A stretch of DNA of 64,000 nucleotides from positions 3,954,001 to 4,018,000 of the forward strand of contig CM065382.1 of the NCBI GenBank assembly GCA_033060915.1. Direction: 5' to 3'. Source of the DNA: Euryodendron excelsum. Its lineage: Eukaryota > Streptophyta > Magnoliopsida > Ericales > Pentaphylacaceae. Below the pieces are notes generated by a model. The model was not told the DNA's origin. It saw only the letters and a list, made by a program, of their open reading frames with translations, and did no database searches. A program made the position numbers and the translations under genes. Shown piece by piece: positions 13,173 through 24,795 of the stretch (position 1 is its first letter; every line of letters begins with the position of its first letter).

Positions 13173-16100
13173 TTAATCTACAATCACAGTACATGGGAGT
13201 TTGACTACTCTCCCCCTTTTGTCATCATCATATGCCTGCAAGAAACAGAAGCTAATAAGCTAAGATTCCAACAAAACATATTCTCTTGTGAATCATAAGA
13301 GTGACAAAAGTTCTATACATTTTGCCAAGGGAATATACAGAGCCCTGACTCAGTTCTGTTGGGCAAGTCACGCCTTTATTAACTTCTACTCTTTCAATTA
13401 GATGGGTAAGCTGTGTTGTAACTATGCTTATAATGTCTTTCTTTTTCTTTTCTTGTTTTGATAAGTAGATATGTTTATAATGTTAATATGAGATAAACAC
13501 GTGTCTGCAGCAAACTTATTTTCCAAAATGCAGCATCATACATGGCAAAATAGAATGTTCCTCCCAGAGTGTATACATCATCAACATATCAGCAATCATC
13601 ATACACTGCGAGCATATGCAGCTGTAATTTGCAGCTCTATCAAAATACGCTTTCTTAATACAAACTGTAGGTTGTGGTTAAACAAGCTTTCAGTATTACC
13701 TGATCGATGAGAAAATGCGGGACCCGTACCCTCTTGGAGCCATCAGCTAATCGCTTAAAAGGAAAATGGTTTTCCACAGCAGCAGATTCACTAGAGACCT
13801 GCAAAAATGCAAGGAGACTGCAGCAGTTAAAATTACTGAAAATTTTTGCGCTGTCCACTTCAGCCCTCTGAAAAAGCAAATGGGTAATATTGTTGACACA
13901 CTACGAATCAAATGGTAACAACAGTCCTAGCCCTCAAAAGCAACCTATTAAAAGCGGTGCCCTCAATTAAGTCTAAAGCCCATATAGCCTAAATGTTTAT
14001 CAGCCCTTCTGATTTGCATGGATTGGATAAACAGCTTCCTGAGAACAGGGCAGATGAATTTAAAAACTAGAATGTTTACCTGGTTTTGAATGGTTTCAAC
14101 CAACATATCTTGGCAACCTGACGCATGCACACTCTCCAAATTTGGGCACTGTAGTAACAATCTCTCTGGGGATAAAATAAATAACAAAATAAACATCAGT
14201 TAAAGACAAATACTAGAGCGTTTAAATAGGCCATGAGAGTGAAAATGAGGAATTCAGAGACCATACCTGGATGCAAATTTCTACAAGAATTAAGATTTAG
14301 ATCATTGAGTTCTGGGCAGTTCAAATATAAAGCCTGCATGCAAATTCACATATTCAGAATGCAGAGTGAAAAATTAGTCAAAAATATGGCACGAACTATT
14401 TAAACTAGAGAATCTCACATCTAAGCCAGAACAACCCCACAAGCTTAGCTTTCTTAGCCTTCCATGCTTGATAATTAGCTTCTGGTAAATAAGGTGTAGT
14501 TTGCTGTTGGGTGTTTGCTGCAACTCACAATCACTACTTTCTTCAGAGATTGGACTCTGGGAATTGGGATCACAGATGGTCATCCCACAGTCCATGAGTT
14601 CAAGGAGAGGCAGTTGAGCTGTAGCAAATTGGATTCCACCTAAAAGATACAGGAAGCAGGCAAAAGGTCACTCAGAAACCAAAAGTAAAAATATATATAC
14701 ATAAAATAGAATACAACATTGCATTAGATTCAGAGCTGGACTTGAAGTATACTTGAAGTGATGTTGGGACAGAGAGCAAGAAGAAGTTTTGATAGTGTTT
14801 CCGGGAACACATTGCAGATCATTCCAATGCCACTGTCACTGATGGTAGACCTGAAATGGAATGTAGTATAAGAATTACAATCTTGAAGAGTAATATAAGC
14901 AACAAGCAATTGTTCTGACAAAAAAAACATTGGACTAAGTCCTATATGAATTCCCACATTTCATTTAGTAAGAGTATAATTCCATATTTCATTTAAGTGC
15001 TCAAGTCTTGAAGAAACTAGAAAATAGTGGAACCTCACATGGTTAATAATACCTGGCTTTCATTAATTATTGATTTTTACCTATATACTGCAATGCAATC
15101 GGAACTAGGAATTGAAACATACCCACTTAGATCAAGCAATTCCAGGTTTGAGTAGCTTGAAGCAATTGCCGCAACAGATGCATCAGTGATTTCTGATCCA
15201 AGCACAAGAGAAAGCATTCGCAACCCTCTGCACAGTTGAGAAATAGCACTGCAATGTAAGATAACCACGTAACGCGCTCGCAGTCCACTGTACATTTTCT
15301 GCTATTTTTCCTCAACAAATTGGACCATTAATGGTGTCCTACTAATCAATAAAATAAAACATCAGCCATACAAGCAAAACATTTAACAGACCTTAAATTT
15401 GCAGCTGTAAGAGCAAGCACCACAGCATGAGAAAGTCGAACCGAGGCAATGTGTATGTTTTGTAGCCTTGGGCAGCTCCTTCCCAAACCATCCACCATGG
15501 CAGTAAGATCAGTACTATCATTTCCTTGACGAGAAAAGTCAAGGGAAATCTCCTTCAAATTGGGGCAGTTGAAAACCTACACAGCAGGAAGATGGTTGGT
15601 ATAAATGAATTTAATGCACTACAGATGATAAGAGTATAGGTATATAGCAAAAAATACCATAAGAGACAACAAAAGAATATAATTGAACTAACCATCTTAG
15701 AGAGAGACTGGAGATCTGAAAGCCAAAGTGTAACAAGACTTGATGAACAAAGAACAAAACCACCAATGTTAGAACAGCCTTCCATCTTAAGGCTTGTAAG
15801 AAATCTTTTATCAGCAACAAAACGACCCAATTCATCCCTGCATTATAATTGATCCAGTTCATTTCTGTGTATAACCAGAAAATGAAAAGTAAATTGTACA
15901 CACCACAAACAGGGTTTGTTATGAGAAATTACTAGGATATAATTGCTGAACAGGTAAAATCCCAAATGATATGCCAAGTAACAAAGTAACAAACACTAAG
16001 ATGTTTCCATTATTTATAATGAATAAGAAACCCATGAAGTGTGCCAAAGGTGGCATCATATTAATATTATAACAGTAGAGGATTACAATAAATTGTTACA

Positions 16101-17875
16101 TATAGCTCAATTGCAACAAACTGGTTCAATGGCTGGTAGAAAAGATCCTGACCTTGATCTATGACCACAAACAAAACAATTTCAAAAATCCAATGGTCGT
16201 ATGTATTTGTGCCCAATGTGCCAACCATAAACAAACCAATTTAACTAGTCAGTCACTGATTTATTATACAAGATGGATAGATCGGCACCATCAAGCCCAA
16301 AACCACACCACAGTGAATATCTATTCTTGAGCCTGGTTCTTTCATATCTACTATTACCGTAAGGTACTAATTTCTAATACCTGGTATTGACATCTTCATC
16401 TTAAAAGCCTTATCCTGACTAATTCCAAACTTTACATAACCCACTTCCCATCAGATAGAAAAGTTGGGGTGGAATGACCACTCAAGAGTGACCACACAGA
16501 TCCTCAGCGTCAACAGAGTTTTCAAGTTCAACAATGCATGTAAATGTACATGGAATAAAAATAAAAATGTAGAAGAACAAAAACCATAACAGAAATAATA
16601 CCCAGTTATCCGATTGATTGAAGTATGAGATGTAAAGATCTCCAAAGACTCCAGATTGGGACAAGAGAATGCAATGCAGGCCAGCATCGTTGCATCCACA
16701 TCACTGCACCATCCAAATAGAGAATAAGACAAAAATCGAAAAAGAATAATAAATATCAATATCTAATTTCTCAGTTCCAATACTGATAATAATCCTCTGA
16801 TTTCTATCTTCTCCAAGAACTCAACTGGACGCTCTAATTACATCAGATCCAAAAATATAAAACCCTAAGCAGGAAAACTAGAAGCATTAAATTGACTGTG
16901 GACTTCTGATTTGTTCAAAATAAGATCATGAATAGAACTTTCAGCGGCTGGTTCACCGCTGATAACTAATGCAACTTAGATTAGCAATTTGGGCCACAGC
17001 TCTAAAGGACCCCAGAAAGATAGGCCATTTAATTCATTGCAGCACTCTGATTTCAAGCTTATTCACTGATGATCTGCTCCGTACTCGTATCATATTAGGT
17101 TTTAATTCTATTTTTATAATTTTTTGTTCAATTAAACTCAGATCATATTCATAATCCTGTTCTTTTTAATACGGCTTAGTCCTGTTCAAACTTCACAGTC
17201 GTTTCAACTGGTCCATCCAATAAAACACTAGATCTGATGAACAGCCTCCGTAAACCCTAGAAAAAACCCTGACCTTTCCATTCTAAGAGAGAGTCTAATA
17301 AGCCCCGGACACTTCTGCAACACAGATCCGACGAATCCAACCTGAGCCTTCGCCGGAACCCTAAGCCTCAGTTCCTCCGCCGCCCGCCAAAGCCTCCTCG
17401 CCGTATCCCTCCACCCCTTACACACTTTCGCCGCCGACAGCAGCGCCGGTGGTGGCAACCTCCTCAGCACGTTCCACAGGAAACTCGCCGGCAAAGGTCC
17501 GGAATCGGTAACCGGTTCCAACTCCAGTACATTGTACTCCTCGTCATTGTCAGAGTCCGGCGAGCCTCGGACGTCAATGTCGTCAAAGGAGAGCGCTCGT
17601 CGGAGCTGGGAGTAGGGCTGGCGCTGCGGCGGCGGGGGCCTGACGGCGGATAGAGGTGATGGCACGGCGGCGGCGGCAGCAGAGGAGTCGGAGTCGGTGG
17701 GTGTGGTAGTGGCCGGAACATTACAAGAGTGGCCTTTCTTTGGAACACCGCAACGGCCACAGTTGTAGCTCCCCCGCTTTTTGCCTCGCTTGGGTTGACA
17801 AGAGTCAGAAATGGGGGATGGGCCGCCGGGAGTGGAGGGGCTGGAGGCGGCGGGGTGGGGTTGGTTGCTGTGCAT
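13173..17875 (-). CDS. FBL17: F-box/LRR protein FBL17, cell-cycle SCF receptor
   Basis: F-box subunit of an SCF ubiquitin ligase. Arabidopsis FBL17 targets KRP CDK inhibitors at G1/S and in pollen mitosis II. Exons in coding order: 17875-17274, 16703-16602, 15837-15693, 15576-15392, 15227-15123, 14850-14753, 14639-14419, 14333-14267, 14165-14080, 13798-13700 and 13235-13173. The sum is 1773 nt, 590 aa, close to the Arabidopsis length. Family hallmarks are the N-terminal KKRGSYNCGRCGVPKKGHSC segment, the YSQLRRALSFDDIDV stretch, an F-box at about residues 128-170 (LPASFLWNVLRRLPPPALL then VCKGW), and leucine-rich repeats through the remaining exons, for example CPNLESLEIFTS, CPNLKEISLDFS and NLELLDLSGSTIS. 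The C-terminus ends in CTVIVD. All splice phases agree, there are no internal stops, and the gene is probably functional. The 5' flank carries an E2F-like site. Confidence 0.96.
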
Positions 17876-17907
17876 TTGGTGGTTTTGGCCCTTTTGGGTC
17901 TGTACAG

Positions 17908-17989
17908 ACAGTGAAAGAAGATAGATACGGATCTATATATATATATAGAGAGAGAGAGAGAAGACAGTAAAAGAAGATAGATACGGATC

Positions 17990-18021
<32 letters not shown>
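17908..18021. repeat. 56-bp tandem duplication in FBL17 leader/promoter
   Basis: The block AAAGAAGATAGATACGGATC, followed by an AT run and a GA run, occurs twice in direct succession. On the gene strand this gives two TC-rich tracts just upstream of the start codon. Confidence 0.85.
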
Positions 18022-18022
<1 letters not shown>

Positions 18023-18094
18023 GAAGTAGTTAAATCATAGATGGCGAAGAAATAAATGGAGGGTCTGGTCGGAAAGGCGCGGGAGATTGAGACA

Positions 18095-18104
18095 TTTTCG
18101 CGCC
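18095..18104 (-). promoter_or_regulatory. E2F-like site upstream of FBL17
   Basis: TTTTCGCGCC contains TTTCGCGC, a fit to the E2F consensus WTTSSCSS. It lies about 220 bp upstream of the FBL17 ATG. A second GGCGCG block at 18076-18081 makes an imperfect inverted pair with it. Arabidopsis FBL17 is an E2F/RBR1-regulated gene, which fits. Binding itself is inferred. Confidence 0.6.
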
Positions 18105-19013
18105 TTGATTTTGAAAATAAATGGGAGGAGCGTGGATTATCTACCGTGGAATGCGGATCCCCCTTTTGCCCTTGACTATAAATTTCTAATTACAAACACA
18201 TTTATTTATTCAAAATTTGTTCCATCTTTACCCTCATTTATTTAATTTATTCAAAATTGGCGCTGCAATTATCCTCGCAAATATATCCGGTGTATTTTTT
18301 AGTTTGTTTATACCCTCATTCCATCTTTAATTCAACTTTGACTCTCGCTAACATGTGCTTTAAGAGCACATTTTAAGCGTGCTTTGTCTGATTGTACAAA
18401 GTGTTGAAATTTGTATTTTCATAATTTTCAACACTAAAAACACAATTACCAACACTACATACAACTAGACAAAACATATTTAAAATGTACCCTTAGAACA
18501 CATATTAGCATTTGTCTTTATAAAAATTAAAAAAAATGTTAATTTATTAATGATAATATGGATTTTGAATTCTACCTAAATTTTCTCTTCACATCCAGTA
18601 AATAGTTTTATAAGGTGTTTTCCGAAGTCATCCTATATTTCTCTAAGTTGAAGTTTATAAAGTTCCTTTATAAGTCAGGAGAGTAATACAATTTCGACAA
18701 AATAAATAGCCTTTAAAAGGGTGTTGTGTGAATAGCTATTTATGACAATTGTTTTAAAATTCTAGACATAAAATATGGAATACGAAACAAATCCACATCG
18801 ATCAACTAAAGAAAATAATTTAACAATTATCCCATTAAAGGACACCATGATATGATAGTTGGTCTTGTATTATGACAATGGAATGGAAAAACCAAATTAT
18901 TTTAAATTTGTTAACGTCATATCAAAATTCAAACATTCTATGCCAATATAAAAGTCAAGCAATCTAAGTTCTTTGGTTCTTTTTTATGATAAGTTTGAGA
19001 AATCCAAACTTCA
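18105..19013. other. AT-rich intergenic stretch
   Basis: No gene or clear element is visible. The MULE target duplication ATATTTTAA begins at 19014. Confidence 0.5.
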
Positions 19014-19022
19014 ATATTTTAA

Positions 19023-19930
19023 GGGTAAATTACACTCACCTCCCTTGAGGTATTTAATAATAACAGACAACACCCTTGAGATTTTTGAAACAACACTGAC
19101 CTCCCCTGTCAGTGACGTCAGACAAACGGTGTTAACAGAATATATTCTTTTCCTATTTTGCCCTTAGGTGAATTGTACTGTCTGCCTATGCAACTACTCC
19201 ACCTCTTCTTTCTCTCTCCAACGACCACTAGACCCAAACCCAATTATACACGATGCTAGCAACCTTTCCTCTACGCAGTAATCTCCGGCCCTAATGCCAT
19301 TTCCGGCAACTACCATCACAAACACAAACCAGTAACCAGCTTCGCCCAAACAACTTGACCACTATTTATTCCATCATCACCATTTCCTTTTTATTTTTAT
19401 TTTAAACCAATCTAACCCAGATGTTTTTGTCAAGTAATTTCTCTTTCTACATTTATAAATCTGAATATATGTATATATATTTTGAAAGCCCCACCATCTC
19501 TGGCTATATGTGTGAACATACATATATGTATATGTATATATATATATATGTACATATACTCATCAAGCAAGACCCCAATTTAGAGAAATCTGGAGACCCC
19601 ATATCATCATCAGCAAAAATTTTGAACTCCAGATCTTGCGTGGCTGTAGTGGGTTTGGATTTTGTGCACTATGCTGGTGAAATGACACTTATTGCAACTC
19701 CTGTGTATACGTATATTCATATATGAATGTAAATGTGTATAGGTGTGTGTATGTAATGTGTGTATATGAATATGTATAAATGCATGTAAATAAAGAGGTG
19801 GGATTGCAGAGCACACGTGAGAAGGAGAGGTGGGGTTACAAAGGGCGGTGTAGCGGGAAGGTGCGGTTGCAGTGGTTGTGGTAATGGTGATGGCTTGGCA
19901 GAGGAGGTGGCGGTGGAGGGGGAGGATGGA

Positions 19931-19988
<58 letters not shown>

Positions 19989-20521
19989 GCCATAGGGGAA
20001 ATGACAACCATCTTTTCCGGCATTTTAGCCATCGTTACCGGCAACGATCCATGGGTCGAAGGCGAATAGAGGATGAGAGAAGAGGTGGTGGCCAACTATA
20101 GTTTGCCGAGACAGTGGAGAAGGTGAGTCCCGTGAGGTGGTGGGTTTTGCCATGGTGTGGGTTGGGTTCGGCCATGGTGATAGTGAATGAGAGGACGAGT
20201 TGAGCCAAGAGAGAGAAAGGGGTGGAGTGAGTTAACTCACGTTAAAAAGTTTTGAGTTGAATATATAATGGTTGATAGAGTTAACTCAGTCTTATTTTAA
20301 TATCTCAAATAGTTCACATTCATGTAAGGGTAAAACGGGCATTTAAAAAAAGTATACAGTGATGTCAGCAAAAATGGTCAGCAACCCTAACAGCAAACTA
20401 ACGGGTGGGGGAATGTGTTACCAACAATTAAACCACAAGGGATGTAGCTGTCATTTTGATAACCACTGGGGTACTGTCTATTATTGTTACATACCTCAAG
20501 GGAGGTCAGTGTAATTTACCC
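19023..20521. mobile_element. Non-autonomous Mutator-like element (MULE)
   Basis: A 1499-bp element whose ends read GGGTAAATTACACTCACCTC and, inverted, GGGTAAATTACACTGACCTC; weaker TIR similarity continues inward for several tens of bases. It is flanked by an exact 9-bp direct repeat ATATTTTAA (19014-19022 and 20522-20530), the MULE signature. The interior has a (GA)n run at 19935-19987 and short ORFs dominated by it, with no recognisable MURA transposase. It is therefore a deletion derivative or possibly a Pack-MULE; I could not identify captured host sequence. Confidence 0.88.
19935..19987 (+). repeat. (GA)n microsatellite inside the MULE
   Basis: About 26 GA units. It explains the Ser-Leu and Arg-Glu repeat ORFs of this region on both strands. 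Confidence 0.95.
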
Positions 20522-20597
20522 ATATTTTAAACACATTATAATATATACATACACACAGTCACCCACAATATATTATTAAGTAAGTTATTTGTATTTT

Positions 20598-21223
20598 TAT
20601 AAGTGAAATTTTTAGAAAGGTCTGGCCGATCGCTCGAACCACTATTGATGAGTCTCTAACCTGTTGTACAGAAACAGAAGAGTTGGAATGGGTCGACTCA
20701 CTTTGGGCCGATCACACTCCGACGGTCAAGTTAGTTATCTTCACCAGAGTTAGAGCCAGAATAAAGATTGTAAATACTTTTGAAAATAATTGTCCATACC
20801 TTGTTTCTTCAAGATGTTGTGTGTTTATAGTGTAGTGTTCTTGGTTGAGCCTACTTATATAATCATGGCCTACCTTGTAGGCTTATGTTATTTGGAGTGG
20901 GCTGACCAGACAGGAATACACATTTTTCTACCATGCTCCAGCTCGTTTGACTGGATGTAAGCATGGTCATCGCACGCTGCATCTCCTTCGCATTGAATGT
21001 CAGTCCGTTCACATTAAATGCGGCCGATAGACCATTAAATACCCTGAAATCCCTGAGTCGGGTGATCTGGCTTAGGGGCCGGGTAATCTTTTTTTTTGGA
21101 CTAACTGGAAGTGTGGGCCTGAGTTACCCTGATAAAATCTGGGGCGCTCTTGGCCTGCATGATCCCTCCTCATATGCGTTGGGCCTGCCCTTTTGAGCTG
21201 GGCTCTAAGATTTTCGACCCACA
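20598..21223 (-). repeat. Left LTR (3' LTR of the Tat element)
   Basis: Aligned end to end with 28815-29439. On the plus strand it starts TATAAGTG, where the other copy has TGTAAGTG, so the terminal TG has mutated to TA. It ends GACCCACA. Shared blocks include GAACCACTATTGATGAGTCT and TTAAATGCGGCCGATAGA. Confidence 0.95.
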
Positions 21224-21236
21224 ATTGCCCCCCAGC
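21224..21236 (-). other. Polypurine tract of the Tat element
   Basis: On the minus strand the bases next to the 3' LTR read GCTGGGGGGCAAT, a purine-rich plus-strand primer site. This supports minus-strand orientation of the element. Confidence 0.65.
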
Positions 21237-21544
21237 ACTAACGTCCTTCGGAAGGGGACTGGGGCTGATACACCATAGCCATTTCGAGCCATGACGTTAC
21301 ATTTGTCAGAAGTTTTAATGCAACGCGACTGTTTGAATGACCCGAAGAAGCTGCCATCGTCTCAACCTTCTCTGTAAGACGAAGACGTTGTAACTATCTT
21401 TTGAACATGGGGGTAAACTCTAACTTCAAACTTTGAATCTGTTTCGTTTGTGAAGGTAGCAACTCGGTACGTTTTTCTTCTCATCTTATGTGTTTCTTGC
21501 GTCCTCGAGTAGGAAACCATAAAAACCTTTAGCTTCGATCTGCA

Positions 21545-23791
21545 ATGGGGTCACGCCTTAAGGGTATGCTCGCCACTTCCGACGATACGGCTGCATTTAA
21601 AGCTCGATATAATTTTTCGATTGGTGTAAACATTAAGCTAATTGGTCCTACAGATGATGGTTGGGTAGTAACAGAGGAGGGGACTCCCTTTCCTTTCATT
21701 GCCATTGTAGAGGGTGGACTCTGTGTTTCCTATTCACCCCTTTCTGATCGAGGTCCTTAATCATTATGAAATCGCCCTAATCCAACTCGCACCAAATGGA
21801 TATAGGATAGTGATGGGGGTGGTCGAGTTGAACAAAAGGTTCGGTTTGAACCTAGGGCTTCATGAATTCGATTACTGCTACACAGTTGTAGAGGTGAACA
21901 CTGCCTGGTCAATCCATCGTATATACTATTTTAGGGCTAAGGCTGGCCCCAAAGAGTTGGTTCAGTTCCTTCCAAGCTTGGGGAAGGGATTGATGATGTT
22001 ATAGCTAAGGTAAGTGGTCCCTGGGAATTTGGGGAAATCCCTATGGAGTTAGCCCCACCAACGCGATGCCCCAGGGCCCCGCGAAAAATAGGTCGATCTT
22101 CCCCTTCCCGATCTGGTGCAAGCTTCCTCCCTATATCTTTTTGTAATCCCATATGTTTCTAACTCGCCTCCCTCTTCTTTCTGCTTTGCAGCTAACTTCA
22201 GCCCCAAGGACAAGGATACCGAGCTTCTGGGGGTAAACTTGAATGCTCTAGGCGTTGCCTGGGTGTACCAGGGTGAAGGAGCCTTAGCCGAGATTGGGCG
22301 AGCGGCTCACTTTTTGCTGGGGTACCCCGTTCGCTACCAGTCTTTCACAGCGGTGTACAGAGTTGTCGTCTAAGTCCTCGCAGCGCAGAAGGCAGAAGGG
22401 GTTTGTATGAGATCGACGAGTACCCGATATTGTCACTCTCACCCCCTACCGTTTTAAGCGTCATGCCCATCTCCAGTGTCGATAAAGAAAGCATGGCACC
22501 CAAACTGCACAACTTATCACTAGCATTAGGAGGGAGAACGTCCAGGAAAATAAAAGATGTGATCCCATCCCCGGCTAGTGCTACCTCTTCTACTGCCGAA
22601 GTCGCTGCCCCGGATGGTGGTGTTGACGTTCATCATCCCGCTGTGCACTCCAGCGTTGGAGCTGATGCCATCCCCGAACGCATAGTTTTGGGTGGAGCCT
22701 TGGTACCTCAACCAGGTGCCAAGAAAAGGAAACTAGTGAAAGCTACAGATAAGGAGGCGGCTCAGGAGAAGAGAGCCAATTTTGCAGTCCCTCCATCTAC
22801 ATCGACAAAAGCTAATTCAAGGGGCAAAGGCAGGGCTGAGGAGCTGACACCCGAAGAATTCGTGGTTCAGCCGAAGATTGGTGGCCGGCCCATAAACACC
22901 TAGGATTCGATACTCAAGGGTCCTGGAGTGGCCATTAGTGCCCTCCAGGCCTCAGTATCGCCTGGAGATATCTGGGAGCTGAGCGAGATCGACGATGATA
23001 CGCTGTTAGAAGGCGCTGTTCATAGAACACTAGTGGTACGAAGTTCTTTTTCGTATGTCTTTCCCTTTTAAGTTTTCTGTCGAGTCCCCATTTTAACTTA
23101 TGTCATCTTTTCTCGGTCGTAGGGAGCCATCCAGAGCCTCGAGGTTTTGCATTGGTTTTGCATCCTACGAGATTGGTACGCCGATTTGTTACTGGACCGT
23201 GACCGATAAGGGCGCAGGTTTCACACCAAGGACAGTGAGGCCAGAGGATTTCAAAAGGCCTTCATCGAGCAACAGGTCGTCCTGGGGGATACACTGGCCT
23301 CCCTCAAACTGAAGGAAAAAGATTTTGAGGAAGCCAGGGTTAAAGTCTCCAATCTGAAGACGAGACTGGCCAAGGTTGAAAAATCGACGTTCGATGCGGA
23401 GGCGGCCCTGGCTAAATCCCAATTTGAGGTGAACGAGCTAAAGAAGGGGTGTGAGGCTCAATACACCAAGGGTTCTGATGATGTCGGGGATCAGTATGAG
23501 GCTCAGGTGAAAACCATCTCCGAAGGTGCCTTTTGAGATGGGTGGACATCGGCACTGAAAAAATCATCACTGGATAAATCCTCCCTTCTATGGTTGAAGA
23601 TACCAACTTGGGTTGACGCCGAGCTAGAGTCTGAGGGCGATGAAGGTGCCGATGTCCAAGGTGATGGGTCGAATACTGGCTGCCGACCCCAAGAAATTGA
23701 TGGAGCCAATCCGGCCGAGCTCCCACCAGTCGATCGACGATCAACCATTGAAATTGATCCAACCAACCCTTTCATTGCCGAAAACCCTTAA
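21545..23791 (+). pseudogene. Antisense extra ORF of the Tat element (Transposase_28-like)
   Basis: Plus-strand coding remnant, opposite to pol. It starts MGSRLKGMLATSDD (21545). Segments of several frames then follow: FPIHPFLIEVLNHYEIALIQ and VVELNKRFGLNLGLHEFDYC near 21720-21880, a GPWEFGE segment near 22020, an acidic/basic linker (22403-22902), a coiled-coil-like heptad region at about 23270-23520, and an acidic tail ending AENP (23791). The pattern is that of the plant 'putative gypsy type transposon' family (Pfam PF04195 type), known as an additional ORF in Tat elements. Some breaks may be introns: a TTTGCAG acceptor-like site precedes 22192. Others, such as the shift near 21975 and the TGA near 23535, are lesions. 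The function of this protein is unknown. Confidence 0.75.
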
Positions 23792-24795
23792 CAGCTGAAC
23801 TACCTTAGGGTTTATTTTTGTTTTGTTATTTCCCAATTTTGTTTTTTGAAATCAACAGTGTAATTTTTTATTGTTTATAATTGTACACCTTTCTACTAGT
23901 CTTTTTTATGTGCCATTGCATCCATAGACAGCTGATTCTTAATGTGGATGCATGAGCTAACTTGCCAAAGCCAAAGTTTATTCCATATAATTTAAGGAAA
24001 ATAAAAGGTTTTCACTTGCCGAGCTCTCGAGCTTCTGGGCTTTAGGCCAAAAAATTGTTTTGGTAAAGAAAATGAATGTCTTAAATGGAAAACTGTGACT
24101 TTTTATCAGGCCAAGTCATCTATAGTTAGGCTGTGTGTTGAAATACTTATCTTTTTCGATTCTTCCATTCTTATGACGATCTTGCCGATCTTTTTGACCC
24201 AGGTTGAACCCAGGCAGGTCCGCGGCTTAGATGCAGCTAGCCTGTCCTGTGTAATTAATTTTGGGTGACCTTCGTTGGCCTACCTGGTCATAAATGATCC
24301 AGGACCAAGATTTTACACCTGATTTTTTGTAACCTTTATTGGCCGACCTGGTCATAAATGATCCAGGAACAGGTTTTTACACCTGATTTTTGTGACCTTC
24401 ATTAGCCGACCTATCCAACTTAAACAGGACCAAGTTTTGACACTTGGTTTTAATGACCTTCATTAGTCGACCTAGTCATAAATAATCCAAGACCAGGTTT
24501 TTATATCTAATTTTTTTTGTTGTTTTTATCTTCCTTCAATACTTTGCAGTTTGGAATGGCATCAAATTTGCTGAGTAGCTTCCAATTTTCATTGATTTTG
24601 CAAAGATTACATATTTATCGAAGGAGGTTCCATCATTGTAAGAGCAAAACTACAGTTAAAACACCTTTTGAGGACAAGAAGGGCCTACTGGTAGAATTTC
24701 CTGACATTATTATCGTTCCAAGGTCGGGGTAGTTGCCGTCCTTCGTCGATAGTTTTCAGCTGATATGCCCCCACGCCGACTTGGGACATAACTCT

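Noticed and set aside
19610..20101. 161-aa minus-strand ORF and overlapping ORFs on both strands
   Set aside because: They lie inside the MULE and are built around the GA run and GC-rich repeats; reading open on several frames at once is a low-complexity artefact.
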